Shown: positions 1 through 6,114 of the stretch, one piece after another | Position numbering within the stretch: position 1 is the first letter of the stretch | Layout: every line of letters begins with the position of its first letter | Origin: Ruminococcus sp. AF31-8BH | GTDB taxonomy: Bacteria; Bacillota; Clostridia; Lachnospirales; Lachnospiraceae | Assembly (NCBI RefSeq): GCF_003460605.1 | Contig: NZ_QTVN01000031.1 | Coordinates: 2,080 to 10,914 of the forward strand | Length of the DNA stretch: 8,835 bases | Direction of reading: 5' to 3' | Translations under genes and position numbers: made by a program | The notes under the pieces: generated by a model | Told to the model about the DNA's origin: nothing | The model's database searches: none | What the model saw: the letters and a program-made list of their open reading frames with translations, nothing else

Positions 1-9
1 GTTGTATCA

Positions 10-189
10 TCATTTATCTTTATCTTTTTTTGAAAAAATAAGACTGCCAGATATACCAAAAGATATACCCAGACATATTCCGATTCCAATTCCAGCCATG
101 CTATTTAAGACATTTATAAAAACAACGCTCCAAAGTATTGCTGCGATTATTCCGATAGTGACTCCTATAATTATCCTTTTGTTGTTCAT
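10..189 (-). CDS. Small two-helix membrane protein, function unknown
   Basis: This encodes a 59-residue protein. Two hydrophobic stretches (about residues 5-26 and 31-52) are joined by a short polar turn and followed by a lysine/aspartate-rich tail, so it should be a small integral membrane hairpin. The second helix is glycine/isoleucine rich with repeated GIG-type spacing. I chose ATG at 189 because a GGAGG lies 9 nt upstream; a TTG one codon earlier is possible but less likely. It lies about 30 nt downstream of the decayed DUF6544-like gene on the same strand and may once have been co-transcribed with it. I do not recognise a named family. Its reality rests on the strong ribosome binding site and the coherent amphipathic composition. 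Confidence 0.6.
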   Translation of the reverse strand: MNNKRIIIGVTIGIIAAILWSVVFINVLNSMAGIGIGICLGISFGISGSLIFSKKDKDK

Positions 190-219
190 CAACTTTATCC
201 TCCATAAATTCCGATTGTC

Positions 220-659
220 TCACTCATCATATGATACTGTACTAATTACACCATCGAAATAAACAAACTCTCCATCCGGATAATTCCATATTGCCTGAAA
301 TCTGGTCAGGTACTTAATTCCATTTTCAGAAATACAATATTCACCACAAACCGCCGACCATGGGATATATTCCATGGATCCATCCGTATTGGACACCGCT
401 CTGTCATTTGTTGTAAAAGAAACAAATTCATACTGCTCATTAAACGCAAAAATACCACTTGCAGTCTGACCGCCGTGACGAATGATTGCTTTCACTTCAT
501 AATCACTGATTTCTTCAAAAGAAATATAATCCTGCAGTAAAATTGACGGCACAAACATACTCTCCGCAAGATATGTTGCCAGGCATGCTTCATCCATGTC
601 TGGCCCGTCTGATCAAATAAGGTTATTCCTTTTGCAATAACTCCCTTTATACCGCCAAC
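220..659 (-). pseudogene. DUF6544-like protein, truncated and frameshifted
   Basis: The open part (220-597, 125 aa) resembles the C-terminal part of the DUF6544/DUF6920 family: an ATYLAESMFVPSILL segment, then alternating beta-strand sequence, IPWSAVCGEYC, and a final WNYPDGEFVYFDG. In that family the matching motifs are a YLAE..W.P.ALL segment, PW.G.YG.Y and a W..PDG.F.YW.G ending. Upstream the homology continues in another frame (610-659, reading VGGIKGVIAKGITLFDQTG), so about one base has been lost near 604-609. A TAA at 663-665 then closes that frame, and the N-terminal half expected for the family is absent. The 125-aa ORF has an internal ATG but no convincing ribosome binding site. I therefore call it a relic. 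The family's biochemical function is unknown to me. Confidence 0.6.
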
Positions 660-680
660 TCCTTAACTGTAGGAGGAGTT
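657..680. repeat. Inverted repeat at the edge of the DUF6544 relic
   Basis: Arms AACTCCT (657-663) and AGGAGTT (674-680) are perfect over 7 bp with a 10-nt loop, and a TTTT follows on the plus strand. It could be a weak terminator, but no plus-strand gene ends here. On the minus strand it sits exactly where the DUF6544 reading frame is lost. The remaining sequence from 681 to 806 shows no gene I can support. Confidence 0.3.
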
Positions 681-806
681 TTGCACAAGTTGATACATAT
701 GCTTGTAAAAAGCACATAATTTGATAAAAAAGATGCAATATATGTAGATTTCTTTGGAACCATTGCAGAAAGTTTCCACTCTCTTAAGCTTCATTCCATT
801 CTATCA

Positions 807-1433
807 CTATTTATTGTTTGTTATGCCATCCGGCAACTTCTCCCATTTTGGAATTCTGTGTAATGCCCGAACGATATTGCATTGTTCCAGCAATTCACCA
901 TCACCATCGCACATAGTTGCATACCACATCTGTTTATTTAGTTTTCCGTCTTTAAATAACAGTTCCAATCGACTTGCATATTGAAAATGCAGGTGACTCA
1001 ACAGACCTCCGTTCAATCTTTCTTCACGCTCAGGCATAGGTTCCATCGCAAGCATATAACGGAATTGACATTCGTTCGGTGCATCTTTTGCTTCAAACAA
1101 AAAGTTTTCCTTACCCTCTAATCCTTTTTCTATAATATCTTTTACTTCATATGAATATTTACCTAGAACATTTCCATCCACATCCATCCATTCAATGGTC
1201 ATACCTCCGTCTGATTCCGTAATATTCCAACCACCAAGACGTACATTGCATTCTTCATTTATTGTACTACACGCCATTTTCCAAAATGCTTTTGCTCCAT
1301 TTTTAAACATTGGCATTGCACCTGCAATACGTTCTGCCTCCTCCCAACAAAGTTTTATTGCTGTTTCATCACTATAAATTAAGTTTTCAAAATTAATCCA
1401 TTTTCCTAACCACTGACTCTGTTTAAATTCCAT
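807..1433 (-). CDS. Cytoplasmic ZinT/AdcA-C-like protein, last gene of ECF operon
   Basis: A 208-residue protein without a signal peptide or membrane segment. Its layout resembles the calycin-like ZinT/YodA domain that also forms the C-terminus of the zinc lipoprotein AdcA: an N-terminal W..KW segment (residues 8-12), a helical stretch, then the strand pattern TIEW...G.YSYEVKDI and GKENFLFEAKD, ending in SHLHF (146-150). In ZinT the equivalent SHFH motif supplies zinc ligands. The HxH pair (His147, His149) is kept here, but the upstream third histidine of ZinT appears to be replaced around residues 129-133. Cysteines at 29, 55, 62, 122, 175 and 185 could contribute to binding. The start overlaps the end of the ATPase gene by 11 nt, with AGGGG about 8 nt upstream, so it is translationally coupled to the transporter. 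ZinT resemblance is moderate; metal binding is inference. Confidence 0.6.
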   Translation of the reverse strand: MEFKQSQWLGKWINFENLIYSDETAIKLCWEEAERIAGAMPMFKNGAKAFWKMACSTINEECNVRLGGWNITESDGGMTIEWMDVDGNVLGKYSYEVKDIIEKGLEGKENFLFEAKDAPNECQFRYMLAMEPMPEREERLNGGLLSHLHFQYASRLELLFKDGKLNKQMWYATMCDGDGELLEQCNIVRALHRIPKWEKLPDGITNNK

Positions 1434-2829
1434 TCTTTTTCCCCTTATCTTCCAAATAAATTACTCTGTCACACCAGCCTGCTGCTAATTCTTCATCATG
1501 TGTGATAACAAGCACCGCTGCTCCCCATTCTTTCAACTGATTTAACAAATGCGCAACCTGCGTCATATGATAATAATCAAGGCCGCTGGTTGGCTCATCT
1601 AAGACAATAAGTTCTTTCCCTGACAGCATCGCAGAGGCAATTGCCACTCGTTGTTTTTGTCCTCCGGACAAACTTATAGGATGTCTGTCAGCAAATTCCG
1701 TTAATCCTAAGGCTTCCAGCACTGCTTCACACAACTCCGGTCTGTTTGCTCCAAGTAGTACCTCTTCACGAACACTATCAGAAAACAATTGATAATTTAC
1801 ATCCTGCATTACCATAAAACTTTTCTTTAAGCGTTCTTTCTCTTTAACAGGCTCCATCGTTCCTGCTATCGGTTTTTGCAAACCGCAAAGTGTTTTTGCA
1901 AATGTGCTTTTCCCGACTCCATTGCTTCCCATCAATCCAACAATCTCACCCTTGCAAATAGCAAATCTATCTATTTCGTATACTGGTTTCTTCTTCTCAT
2001 ATCCAACCAATAAATGTTCTGCACTCATTAATGGTATCGAACCAAGCATCTCACTTTTTGTTTTTTCTTTCGCACGCTTTCTGTAAGAAGTTATGTCCAT
2101 TGGACGTAATCCCATCTTTTGCATTTCTTCATTCGATAACTTTAAAAATTCTGTTGCATTCCACTGTCTTTGCAATTCTCCACTCGCAAAATAACAAAAC
2201 CTATCTGCAATATCAGCTAACCATGCCAGTCTATGTTCTGCAATCACAATCGTAATTCCTTCTGACTTCTTTTTTGCAATCATATCATGTAGTTCCTGTA
2301 TTGCTTTGTAATCCAAGTTACTGGTCGGCTCATCAAGGACCAATAACTTTGGCTGTAACATACAAGCCGTTGCAAATGCAATTTTTTGTTTTTCACCGCC
2401 GGATAATTTGAATATGCTCCTATCCATAAGATGTTCCATAGCAAACTCATTCGCACAGCTTCTTACTCTTTCCTGAATATCTGTTGAATTCATACCCATG
2501 TTTTCACATGGAAATGCCAATTCTGCCGTTGTATCTATGTTAAAGTGTTGTGTTTTAGGATTTTGAAATACACTTCCAACTATAGGTACATACTCTTCTA
2601 TGGCAGCTTCTCCTGCACATAGCCCAAAGCTTTGACACATACCATCCAGTTTTCCATCAAAAAAAGAAGGAGCCAAGCCATTAAGCAATCTGGTCAAAGT
2701 AGTTTTTCCGCAACCACTTTTTCCGCATAACACCACGCATTCTCCGGAATTTATCTGTAACGAAACATCATTCAATGCTCCCTCGTCCGTGTTTGGATAG
2801 TAAAAAGAAGCCTTACTTACTTCGATCAT
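1423..2829 (-). CDS. Fused ECF transporter ATPase (EcfA-EcfA')
   Basis: A 468-residue protein with two complete ABC ATPase domains, energising the membrane ECF importer from the cytoplasm. Domain 1: Walker A GKSGCGKTT (36-44), Q-loop Gln89, signature LSGGEKQ (142-148), Walker B LLVLDEP (162-168), H-loop His199. Domain 2: Walker A GSNGVGKST (301-309), Q-loop Gln342, signature LSGGQKQ (387-393), Walker B LIVLDEP (407-413), H-loop His444. All catalytic residues are present in both halves. The open frame extends 19 codons further upstream, but ATG at 2829 is preferred: it follows a GGAGG at 9 nt and forms a TAATG overlap with the EcfT stop. Many ECF systems use separate EcfA1 and EcfA2 proteins; here they are fused. 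It is the third gene of the operon. Confidence 0.93.
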   Translation of the reverse strand: MIEVSKASFYYPNTDEGALNDVSLQINSGECVVLCGKSGCGKTTLTRLLNGLAPSFFDGKLDGMCQSFGLCAGEAAIEEYVPIVGSVFQNPKTQHFNIDTTAELAFPCENMGMNSTDIQERVRSCANEFAMEHLMDRSIFKLSGGEKQKIAFATACMLQPKLLVLDEPTSNLDYKAIQELHDMIAKKKSEGITIVIAEHRLAWLADIADRFCYFASGELQRQWNATEFLKLSNEEMQKMGLRPMDITSYRKRAKEKTKSEMLGSIPLMSAEHLLVGYEKKKPVYEIDRFAICKGEIVGLMGSNGVGKSTFAKTLCGLQKPIAGTMEPVKEKERLKKSFMVMQDVNYQLFSDSVREEVLLGANRPELCEAVLEALGLTEFADRHPISLSGGQKQRVAIASAMLSGKELIVLDEPTSGLDYYHMTQVAHLLNQLKEWGAAVLVITHDEELAAGWCDRVIYLEDKGKKNGI

Positions 2830-3521
2830 TACAGAACACCTCCAAAATACAGTGCAAATGGCATTACCCCAGCTAACATACAGCACCCATCCGCAGCTGT
2901 CATTCTTAATTCCGTCATGCTCGTATGTATTCCCGGCATACTGATTCCTTTTGTCATGGCAGCCACAGATAAATCCTGCGCCACATTATTACTATTCATC
3001 AAAAGAGGCATCAGTATATATTCCAAAGATTGTGCCGGATTGCGTAACAAGGCCAGCTTTCCTGAGGCAATTCCACGAAATGCCATAGCATTCTTAATTT
3101 GTCTGTAATCTTCTGCTATAGTAGGAAAGAATCTTATTATCGTCACACTTGGTACAATGATACATTCCGGCACCTTGATTTTTCGGAGCCCGCATACCAT
3201 TTCGCCTACTGTCGTGGTAGAAAAGGCATATGCCCCAGAAATCACACATGGCAGCATCATTCTTATTCCCACACTAAACATGGCTATAAAGTTCAAAAAA
3301 ACACCTTCTGTATAAGGGATTATCAAGAATTCAGCACTTACCATAAAACCATAAATTAACGTCATTCGAATACCGCTTTTATATCTCCCTGAAAAAAAGA
3401 ATAACGAAAGCAGTATCGACACTAAAATAACCTCTGTTATTAAATTGACATGAAAAAACAATGTCATATTGGATAGTAAGAGTAAAAACAACTTTGTTCT
3501 TGGATCTAAGCGAAGTTTCAT
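2829..3521 (-). CDS. ECF transporter transmembrane component EcfT
   Basis: A 230-residue membrane protein, the scaffold of the ECF transporter that couples ATP hydrolysis in the ATPase dimer to toppling of the substrate-binding S component. Hydrophobic segments lie at about residues 12-45, 52-72 and 75-100, with a hydrophobic C-terminus at about 208-230. The N-terminal LDPRTKL is typical of EcfT/CbiQ. The long cytoplasmic helices include NAMAFRGI (about 144-151), matching the first A-R-G coupling motif; the second motif appears as AAMTKGI (about 188-194), with lysine in place of the usual arginine. Start and stop both share TAATG overlaps with the neighbouring genes. The ribosome binding site is weak, so it probably depends on coupling to translation of the S component. 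Confidence 0.9.
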   Translation of the reverse strand: MKLRLDPRTKLFLLLLSNMTLFFHVNLITEVILVSILLSLFFFSGRYKSGIRMTLIYGFMVSAEFLIIPYTEGVFLNFIAMFSVGIRMMLPCVISGAYAFSTTTVGEMVCGLRKIKVPECIIVPSVTIIRFFPTIAEDYRQIKNAMAFRGIASGKLALLRNPAQSLEYILMPLLMNSNNVAQDLSVAAMTKGISMPGIHTSMTELRMTAADGCCMLAGVMPFALYFGGVL

Positions 3522-4120
3522 TATACAATACCAGCCTTTACAAAATGTTTCTTAATCATCTTCATTCCGAACCAGCCACCAACAAGGGCACATATAAGGG
3601 TTGCCACTACTGCAAGGACAAAAGTTACCATGTTAATGTTCGCAAACAACTCTGCAATATAAACTGCATCTTTACCACGAGCCACCAAATTCGCCACATA
3701 TGCATCCTTCATAAACCACATCGGAATTACCGGTCCAAACAGCCCATAAGAAAAAAGAACATAACTAAGTATAATCCATTTTTTACTTTTATATTTTCCC
3801 ACTTTCGCAACACAATCAGCAACGATACCCATTACAATATTGGCAGCAAACGAGATAATGAAATGACCGGAAATCATAAAAAACAATCCCATGACAATCC
3901 CCATTACTGAAATCCCACCAAACTTCTGTAATTTTACCACTAAAAGCGTATATACGCATCCTGATATCAACGCACAGAACGCAGGTAAGACTACGTTATT
4001 AAATCCAGGAAAAATCGCCACACTAGCAAAGGTTGCAATCGTTACAAGTACAAAATAAAGTGCAGTAAATACACCAATACTAATTAAGTCCGGTACTGTC
4101 AATTTATTTGTTTTGTTCAT
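3521..4120 (-). CDS. ECF transporter S component, MptD/Trep_Strep family
   Basis: A 199-residue integral membrane protein with about five to six hydrophobic segments, matching the MptD (Trep_Strep, TIGR02185-type) family of putative ECF substrate-specific components: an N-terminal DLISIGVFTALYFVL, a central ISVMGIVMGLFFMISGH region, a FSYGLFGPVIPMWFM loop and a C-terminal ATLICALVGGWFGMKM helix. The S component binds the substrate; the ligand of this family is not established to my knowledge. ATG at 4120 is chosen because GGAGG stands 9 nt upstream. An upstream ATG at 4165 has no ribosome binding site and lies inside a palindrome. It is the first gene of the four-gene importer operon, which makes this a dedicated (group I) ECF system rather than one sharing a housekeeping EcfT. 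Confidence 0.85.
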   Translation of the reverse strand: MNKTNKLTVPDLISIGVFTALYFVLVTIATFASVAIFPGFNNVVLPAFCALISGCVYTLLVVKLQKFGGISVMGIVMGLFFMISGHFIISFAANIVMGIVADCVAKVGKYKSKKWIILSYVLFSYGLFGPVIPMWFMKDAYVANLVARGKDAVYIAELFANINMVTFVLAVVATLICALVGGWFGMKMIKKHFVKAGIV

Positions 4121-4153
4121 AAAAAGTATCCTCCGTTTTATGTAATTTCGCAA

Positions 4154-4169
4154 ATTAGTCATCACTAAT
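4154..4169. promoter_or_regulatory. Perfect 16-bp palindrome upstream of the ECF operon
   Basis: ATTAGT and ACTAAT flank a CATC centre about 34 nt before the start codon of the S component gene. The compact 6-4-6 symmetry is what a dimeric repressor might bind. It lies downstream of the predicted transcription start, so a bound regulator would act as a roadblock. No regulator gene is adjacent. Operator function is inference from symmetry and position. Confidence 0.35.
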
Positions 4170-4186
4170 CCATTGACTTAAAATAT

Positions 4187-4233
4187 GGTGTGCTTCTCAT
4201 ATTACTTGAATATGTGATTGCACACCCTTGTGC
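4187..4233 (-). promoter_or_regulatory. Leader with two mutually exclusive hairpins
   Basis: Hairpin B spans 4187-4226: outer arms GGTGTGC/GCACACC pair perfectly over 7 bp, inner arms TCTCATATT/AATATGTGA pair with one mismatch, and the loop is 5 nt. Hairpin A spans 4220-4233: GCACA/TGTGC around a 4-nt loop. Both need bases 4220-4224, so only one can form. In the minus-strand transcript hairpin A forms first and hairpin B later, followed by a modestly U-rich stretch. This is the geometry of an attenuator or a ligand-controlled switch ahead of the ECF operon. I do not recognise it as a known riboswitch class, and the U-tract is weak for a terminator. Confidence 0.45.
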
Positions 4234-4258
4234 CCCAAATTCCTTTTTCTCTCAAAAG

Positions 4259-4287
4259 AATATAGCATATAGCTCTCCAAAAATCAA
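4259..4287 (-). promoter_or_regulatory. Candidate promoter of the ECF operon
   Basis: On the minus strand TTGATT (4282-4287) and TATATT (4259-4264) are separated by exactly 17 bp, with a TG one base before the -10 box. The -35 box overlaps the stop codon of the methyltransferase gene. Initiation near 4252 would give a leader of about 130 nt that contains the paired hairpins and the palindrome. The -35 match is 4 of 6, so this is a reasonable but unproven sigma-A promoter. Confidence 0.5.
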
Positions 4288-4955
4288 TTAGTTTTATCTA
4301 ACTTATTAAAACACTTAAAATAAACTATAGAACCATCAACATGCATATCTATATTTTTATAAAATTTCTCAAGAATTATTTTCAATTCATTTTCTGTATG
4401 AAATGGCGGCATAAACCACCCTTTCTTCGAGAGAATATTTTTGACCAACCAATCTGTGACGCGTGATTTTTCCTTAATATAAAAACAAGCTATGAAGGTG
4501 CCATCTTTCTTCAAGACACACCATGTTTCTTGAAAAGCCTTATCTTTATCCGGAAAAATATGAAAGCCGTTCATACTCAATACCATATCAAAAGTCTCAT
4601 TCTCCGTCGGCAGCTTTCCCACATCGCCTTGAACAAATGAAATATGCTTATATTGTCCTAATCGATTTTCTGCCTGCTCTATCATATCTTTACTATAATC
4701 AAGACACGTAATCTTAGCACTCGTAAGTGCTGCCCATTTCTTAGCAGTAAAAACAGCTGTACCTACCGGAACGTCAAGAATATTTCCACTGTAATCGTCT
4801 GGAATATAGGACAATAATTCCCTAGCAATCTCATTATCATCTGTTCCACTCCAGAAGAATTTTATATATAGCTTGCTTAAAATACTTCCTTGCGTCAGAA
4901 CATCGTCATATATATGTTTCGATGATTCATATGCGTTTTGAATCTTATCTGCCAT
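4284..4955 (-). CDS. Class I SAM-dependent methyltransferase
   Basis: A 223-residue soluble protein of the Methyltransf_11/25 type. The S-adenosylmethionine site is recognisable: motif I ILDVPVGT (59-66, a variant of the usual LDvGcGtG), an acidic end of strand 2 in CLDYSKDMIEQA (about residues 89-100), a GDVGKLP stretch for adenine contact, and DMVLSMNGFH before the post-motif ALKPGG-like segment WCVLKKDGTF. The substrate cannot be told from sequence. ATG at 4955 is chosen because GGAGG lies 5 nt upstream; earlier ATG and TTG codons in frame lack that support. It follows the GNAT gene and a methyltransferase remnant on the same strand, and precedes the ECF operon, which has its own candidate promoter. 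Confidence 0.85.
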   Translation of the reverse strand: MADKIQNAYESSKHIYDDVLTQGSILSKLYIKFFWSGTDDNEIARELLSYIPDDYSGNILDVPVGTAVFTAKKWAALTSAKITCLDYSKDMIEQAENRLGQYKHISFVQGDVGKLPTENETFDMVLSMNGFHIFPDKDKAFQETWCVLKKDGTFIACFYIKEKSRVTDWLVKNILSKKGWFMPPFHTENELKIILEKFYKNIDMHVDGSIVYFKCFNKLDKTN

Positions 4956-4969
4956 ATTTTCCTCCATCG

Positions 4970-5125
4970 TCAAATCACTTGATTATCAGCCTTAGTAACA
5001 TCTACTATAATTTCCTGTATTTTTCTACCCACTCCGGTATCTGACAATATGTAAACCCCACCCGGTTTTAACACACATAAAACTTCTTGCATTATGAAAG
5101 CAGACTCTCCGTCAAATCCCGATTT
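4970..5125 (-). pseudogene. C-terminal remnant of a lost methyltransferase
   Basis: Immediately after the TAG of the GNAT gene, and in the same reading frame, 51 sense codons run to a TGA at 4970-4972. The middle reads MQEVLCVLKPGGVYILSD, the hallmark post-motif region of class I SAM methyltransferases (R/C-V-LKPGG followed by a strand). No SAM-binding motif I is present, so the N-terminal two thirds is missing. A start at 5092 is conceivable but lacks a good ribosome binding site and would give only 40 residues. The end abuts the start of the intact methyltransferase gene. I read it as a gene relic fused to or trapped behind the acetyltransferase gene. Confidence 0.6.
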
Positions 5126-5551
5126 CTATTTTTGTTTCCATAGCATAGTGTACTCTTTTTCACCAGTATCTTCATCCAAATCTTCACATTGAATAATGAA
5201 CCCTTCTCTTTGGTAAAAAGAAATTGCTCTGGCATTCTTCTGGTATACATTTAATCGTAAGCTAACTTTTTTATCCTTAATATAATCCAATAAAAATTTA
5301 CCTATGCCACATGACTGCATTTCATCAGAGACAAAAATACCTTCGATATATTCATCATTTAGTCCTACAAATCCTTGTATCATTTTATCCACTTTAAACA
5401 CATAGACTTCGGATTGTAACATCATTTCTTTCACTAATTCATAATTACTTTTCCAGTATTGATTGGAAATAAAATAATGTGCTTTCAGATTTGTCTTTAA
5501 CCATATGTCAGCGACTCTATCGATATCTCCGTTCAGCAACTTTCTAATCAT
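5126..5551 (-). CDS. GNAT family N-acetyltransferase (YjaB-like)
   Basis: A 141-residue acetyl-CoA-dependent acetyltransferase. The acetyl-CoA pyrophosphate loop is present as QSCGIG (79-84, the Q/RxxGxG/A signature) after the strand YIEGIFVS. The helix KFLLDYIK follows, then LRLNVYQKNARAISFYQREGF (about 99-118), the usual motif B with the catalytically placed tyrosine. The start IRKLLNGDIDRVADIWL and the overall length resemble YjaB-type proteins. The substrate is unknown. ATG at 5551 is preferred because GAGGAG stands about 10 nt upstream; the frame is open six codons further to a TTG. The gene is intact, although the coding remnant that continues in frame behind its stop codon suggests rearrangement downstream. 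Confidence 0.85.
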   Translation of the reverse strand: MIRKLLNGDIDRVADIWLKTNLKAHYFISNQYWKSNYELVKEMMLQSEVYVFKVDKMIQGFVGLNDEYIEGIFVSDEMQSCGIGKFLLDYIKDKKVSLRLNVYQKNARAISFYQREGFIIQCEDLDEDTGEKEYTMLWKQK

Positions 5552-5599
5552 AACAAATATTCTCCTCAACTACATCCTTTATGCTTTTCTCTTTTTTTC

Positions 5600-5608
5600 A
5601 TTCTATCA
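5600..5608 (-). promoter_or_regulatory. Possible extended -10 element for the GNAT gene
   Basis: On the minus strand the sequence TGATAGAAT has a TG one base before TAGAAT, about 50 nt upstream of the GNAT start. No good -35 box is visible at 16-18 bp, so recognition would rely on the extended -10. Weak evidence. Confidence 0.3.
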
Positions 5609-5638
5609 CAAGCTTACCATTAATCATCGATTTTTTGA

Positions 5639-5767
5639 TATTTTTTCTTTTACCCCACTGTAAAACAGCCTCTGAGCGTTTCGTTATATAGAGGGATACT
5701 CTCAGAACCTAGAGAGTATGAAGCGGCAGAATATTGGAGGTATGAGTTAGGGGCGGAGTTGGATTAA
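5639..5767 (+). pseudogene. Orphan plus-strand coding tail, unrecognised
   Basis: From 5639 to a TAA at 5765-5767 the plus strand is open for 42 codons with no start codon. The end reads SEPREYEAAEYWRYELGAEL, a charged, helix-prone sequence with natural-looking codon use and nothing like random AT-rich translation. I do not recognise the family. It would be the only plus-strand coding material in the window, and its 5' part would have been lost at or before the TGA at 5636-5638. An 8-bp inverted repeat lies inside it. It could be coincidence, given the short length. Confidence 0.3.
5696..5719. repeat. Perfect 8-bp inverted repeat
   Basis: ATACTCTC (5696-5703) and GAGAGTAT (5712-5719) flank an 8-nt spacer. 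No T-run follows on either strand, so it is not a terminator. Within the gap 5570-5844 the other contents are the orphan plus-strand tail, a possible promoter element and the YdbC hairpin. Confidence 0.35.
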
Positions 5768-5786
5768 ATTTATATTTCTACGAAGA

Positions 5787-5832
5787 AAGCCAAAGACATT
5801 TAACTGTTCACCCAATCAAACGTCTTTGGCTT
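5787..5832 (-). terminator. Hairpin downstream of the YdbC remnant
   Basis: AAGCCAAAGAC (5787-5797) and GTCTTTGGCTT (5822-5832) pair perfectly over 11 bp around a 24-nt loop, 12 nt past the stop codon of the YdbC relic. Downstream on the minus strand comes TTTC, so the T-run is short. The long loop makes it an atypical terminator; its position suggests it ended the YdbC transcript. Confidence 0.5.
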
Positions 5833-5844
5833 GTTTAATTACAA

Positions 5845-6039
5845 CTATTTTTTTAGAGTTTTACCCAGTAACTCATACCGAGCTTCTGCCTCTTCTTGAG
5901 ATAAAGTAATTCCTTTTCCCATTTTTTCATGTTCTGGTGCCCAGTCACGAATATCATATTTTTCTGCAGCTCCATTCCATGAAATCATATTTAATTCTTT
6001 TTTCCAACCTTTGGCACTTTCTGAAAGTATTCCTATTGG
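5845..6039 (-). pseudogene. YdbC/PC4-family ssDNA-binding protein, 5'-truncated
   Basis: Reading from 6039 to the TAG at 5845-5847 gives 64 residues containing IGILSESAKGWKKELN, then ISWNGAAEKYDIRDWAPEHE and KMGKGITLSQEE. This is the core of the YdbC family, a bacterial relative of the PC4/p15 transcriptional coactivator that binds single-stranded DNA as a dimer. Family members are about 75 residues and begin some 10-12 residues earlier with a strand plus start methionine. Those are absent here: the frame runs straight into the T-run and terminator of the YhfC operon and hits a TAG at 6058-6060. There is no ATG before the SAKGW region. The remaining body has no internal stop or frameshift, so the truncation looks fairly recent. 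YdbC genes often occur on clostridial mobile elements. Confidence 0.7.
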
Positions 6040-6044
6040 GTAAC

Positions 6045-6068
6045 AAAAAACACCGTATTTCTACGGTG
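6045..6068 (-). terminator. Rho-independent terminator of the YhfC operon
   Basis: On the minus strand CACCGTA, a GAAA tetraloop and TACGGTG form a perfect 7-bp stem followed by six Ts (6045-6050). It lies about 45 nt after the YhfC stop codon. This is a textbook terminator. Confidence 0.85.
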
Positions 6069-6114
6069 CGTTCTGTCAGATATATTCTGTTTTATGATAG
6101 CAGAAAACTGGAAT

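Noticed and set aside
2..262. Plus-strand 86-codon open frame
   Set aside because: Antisense to the small membrane protein, without a ribosome binding site; low-complexity translation.
3461..3910. Plus-strand 149-codon open frame
   Set aside because: Lies fully antisense to the S component and EcfT genes, which have clear family motifs; translation is rich in Asn, His and Lys with no domain.
4187..4226. Reading the long palindrome as a simple bidirectional terminator
   Set aside because: Neither side has a proper T-run, and it lies downstream of a candidate promoter rather than after a gene end for the minus strand.
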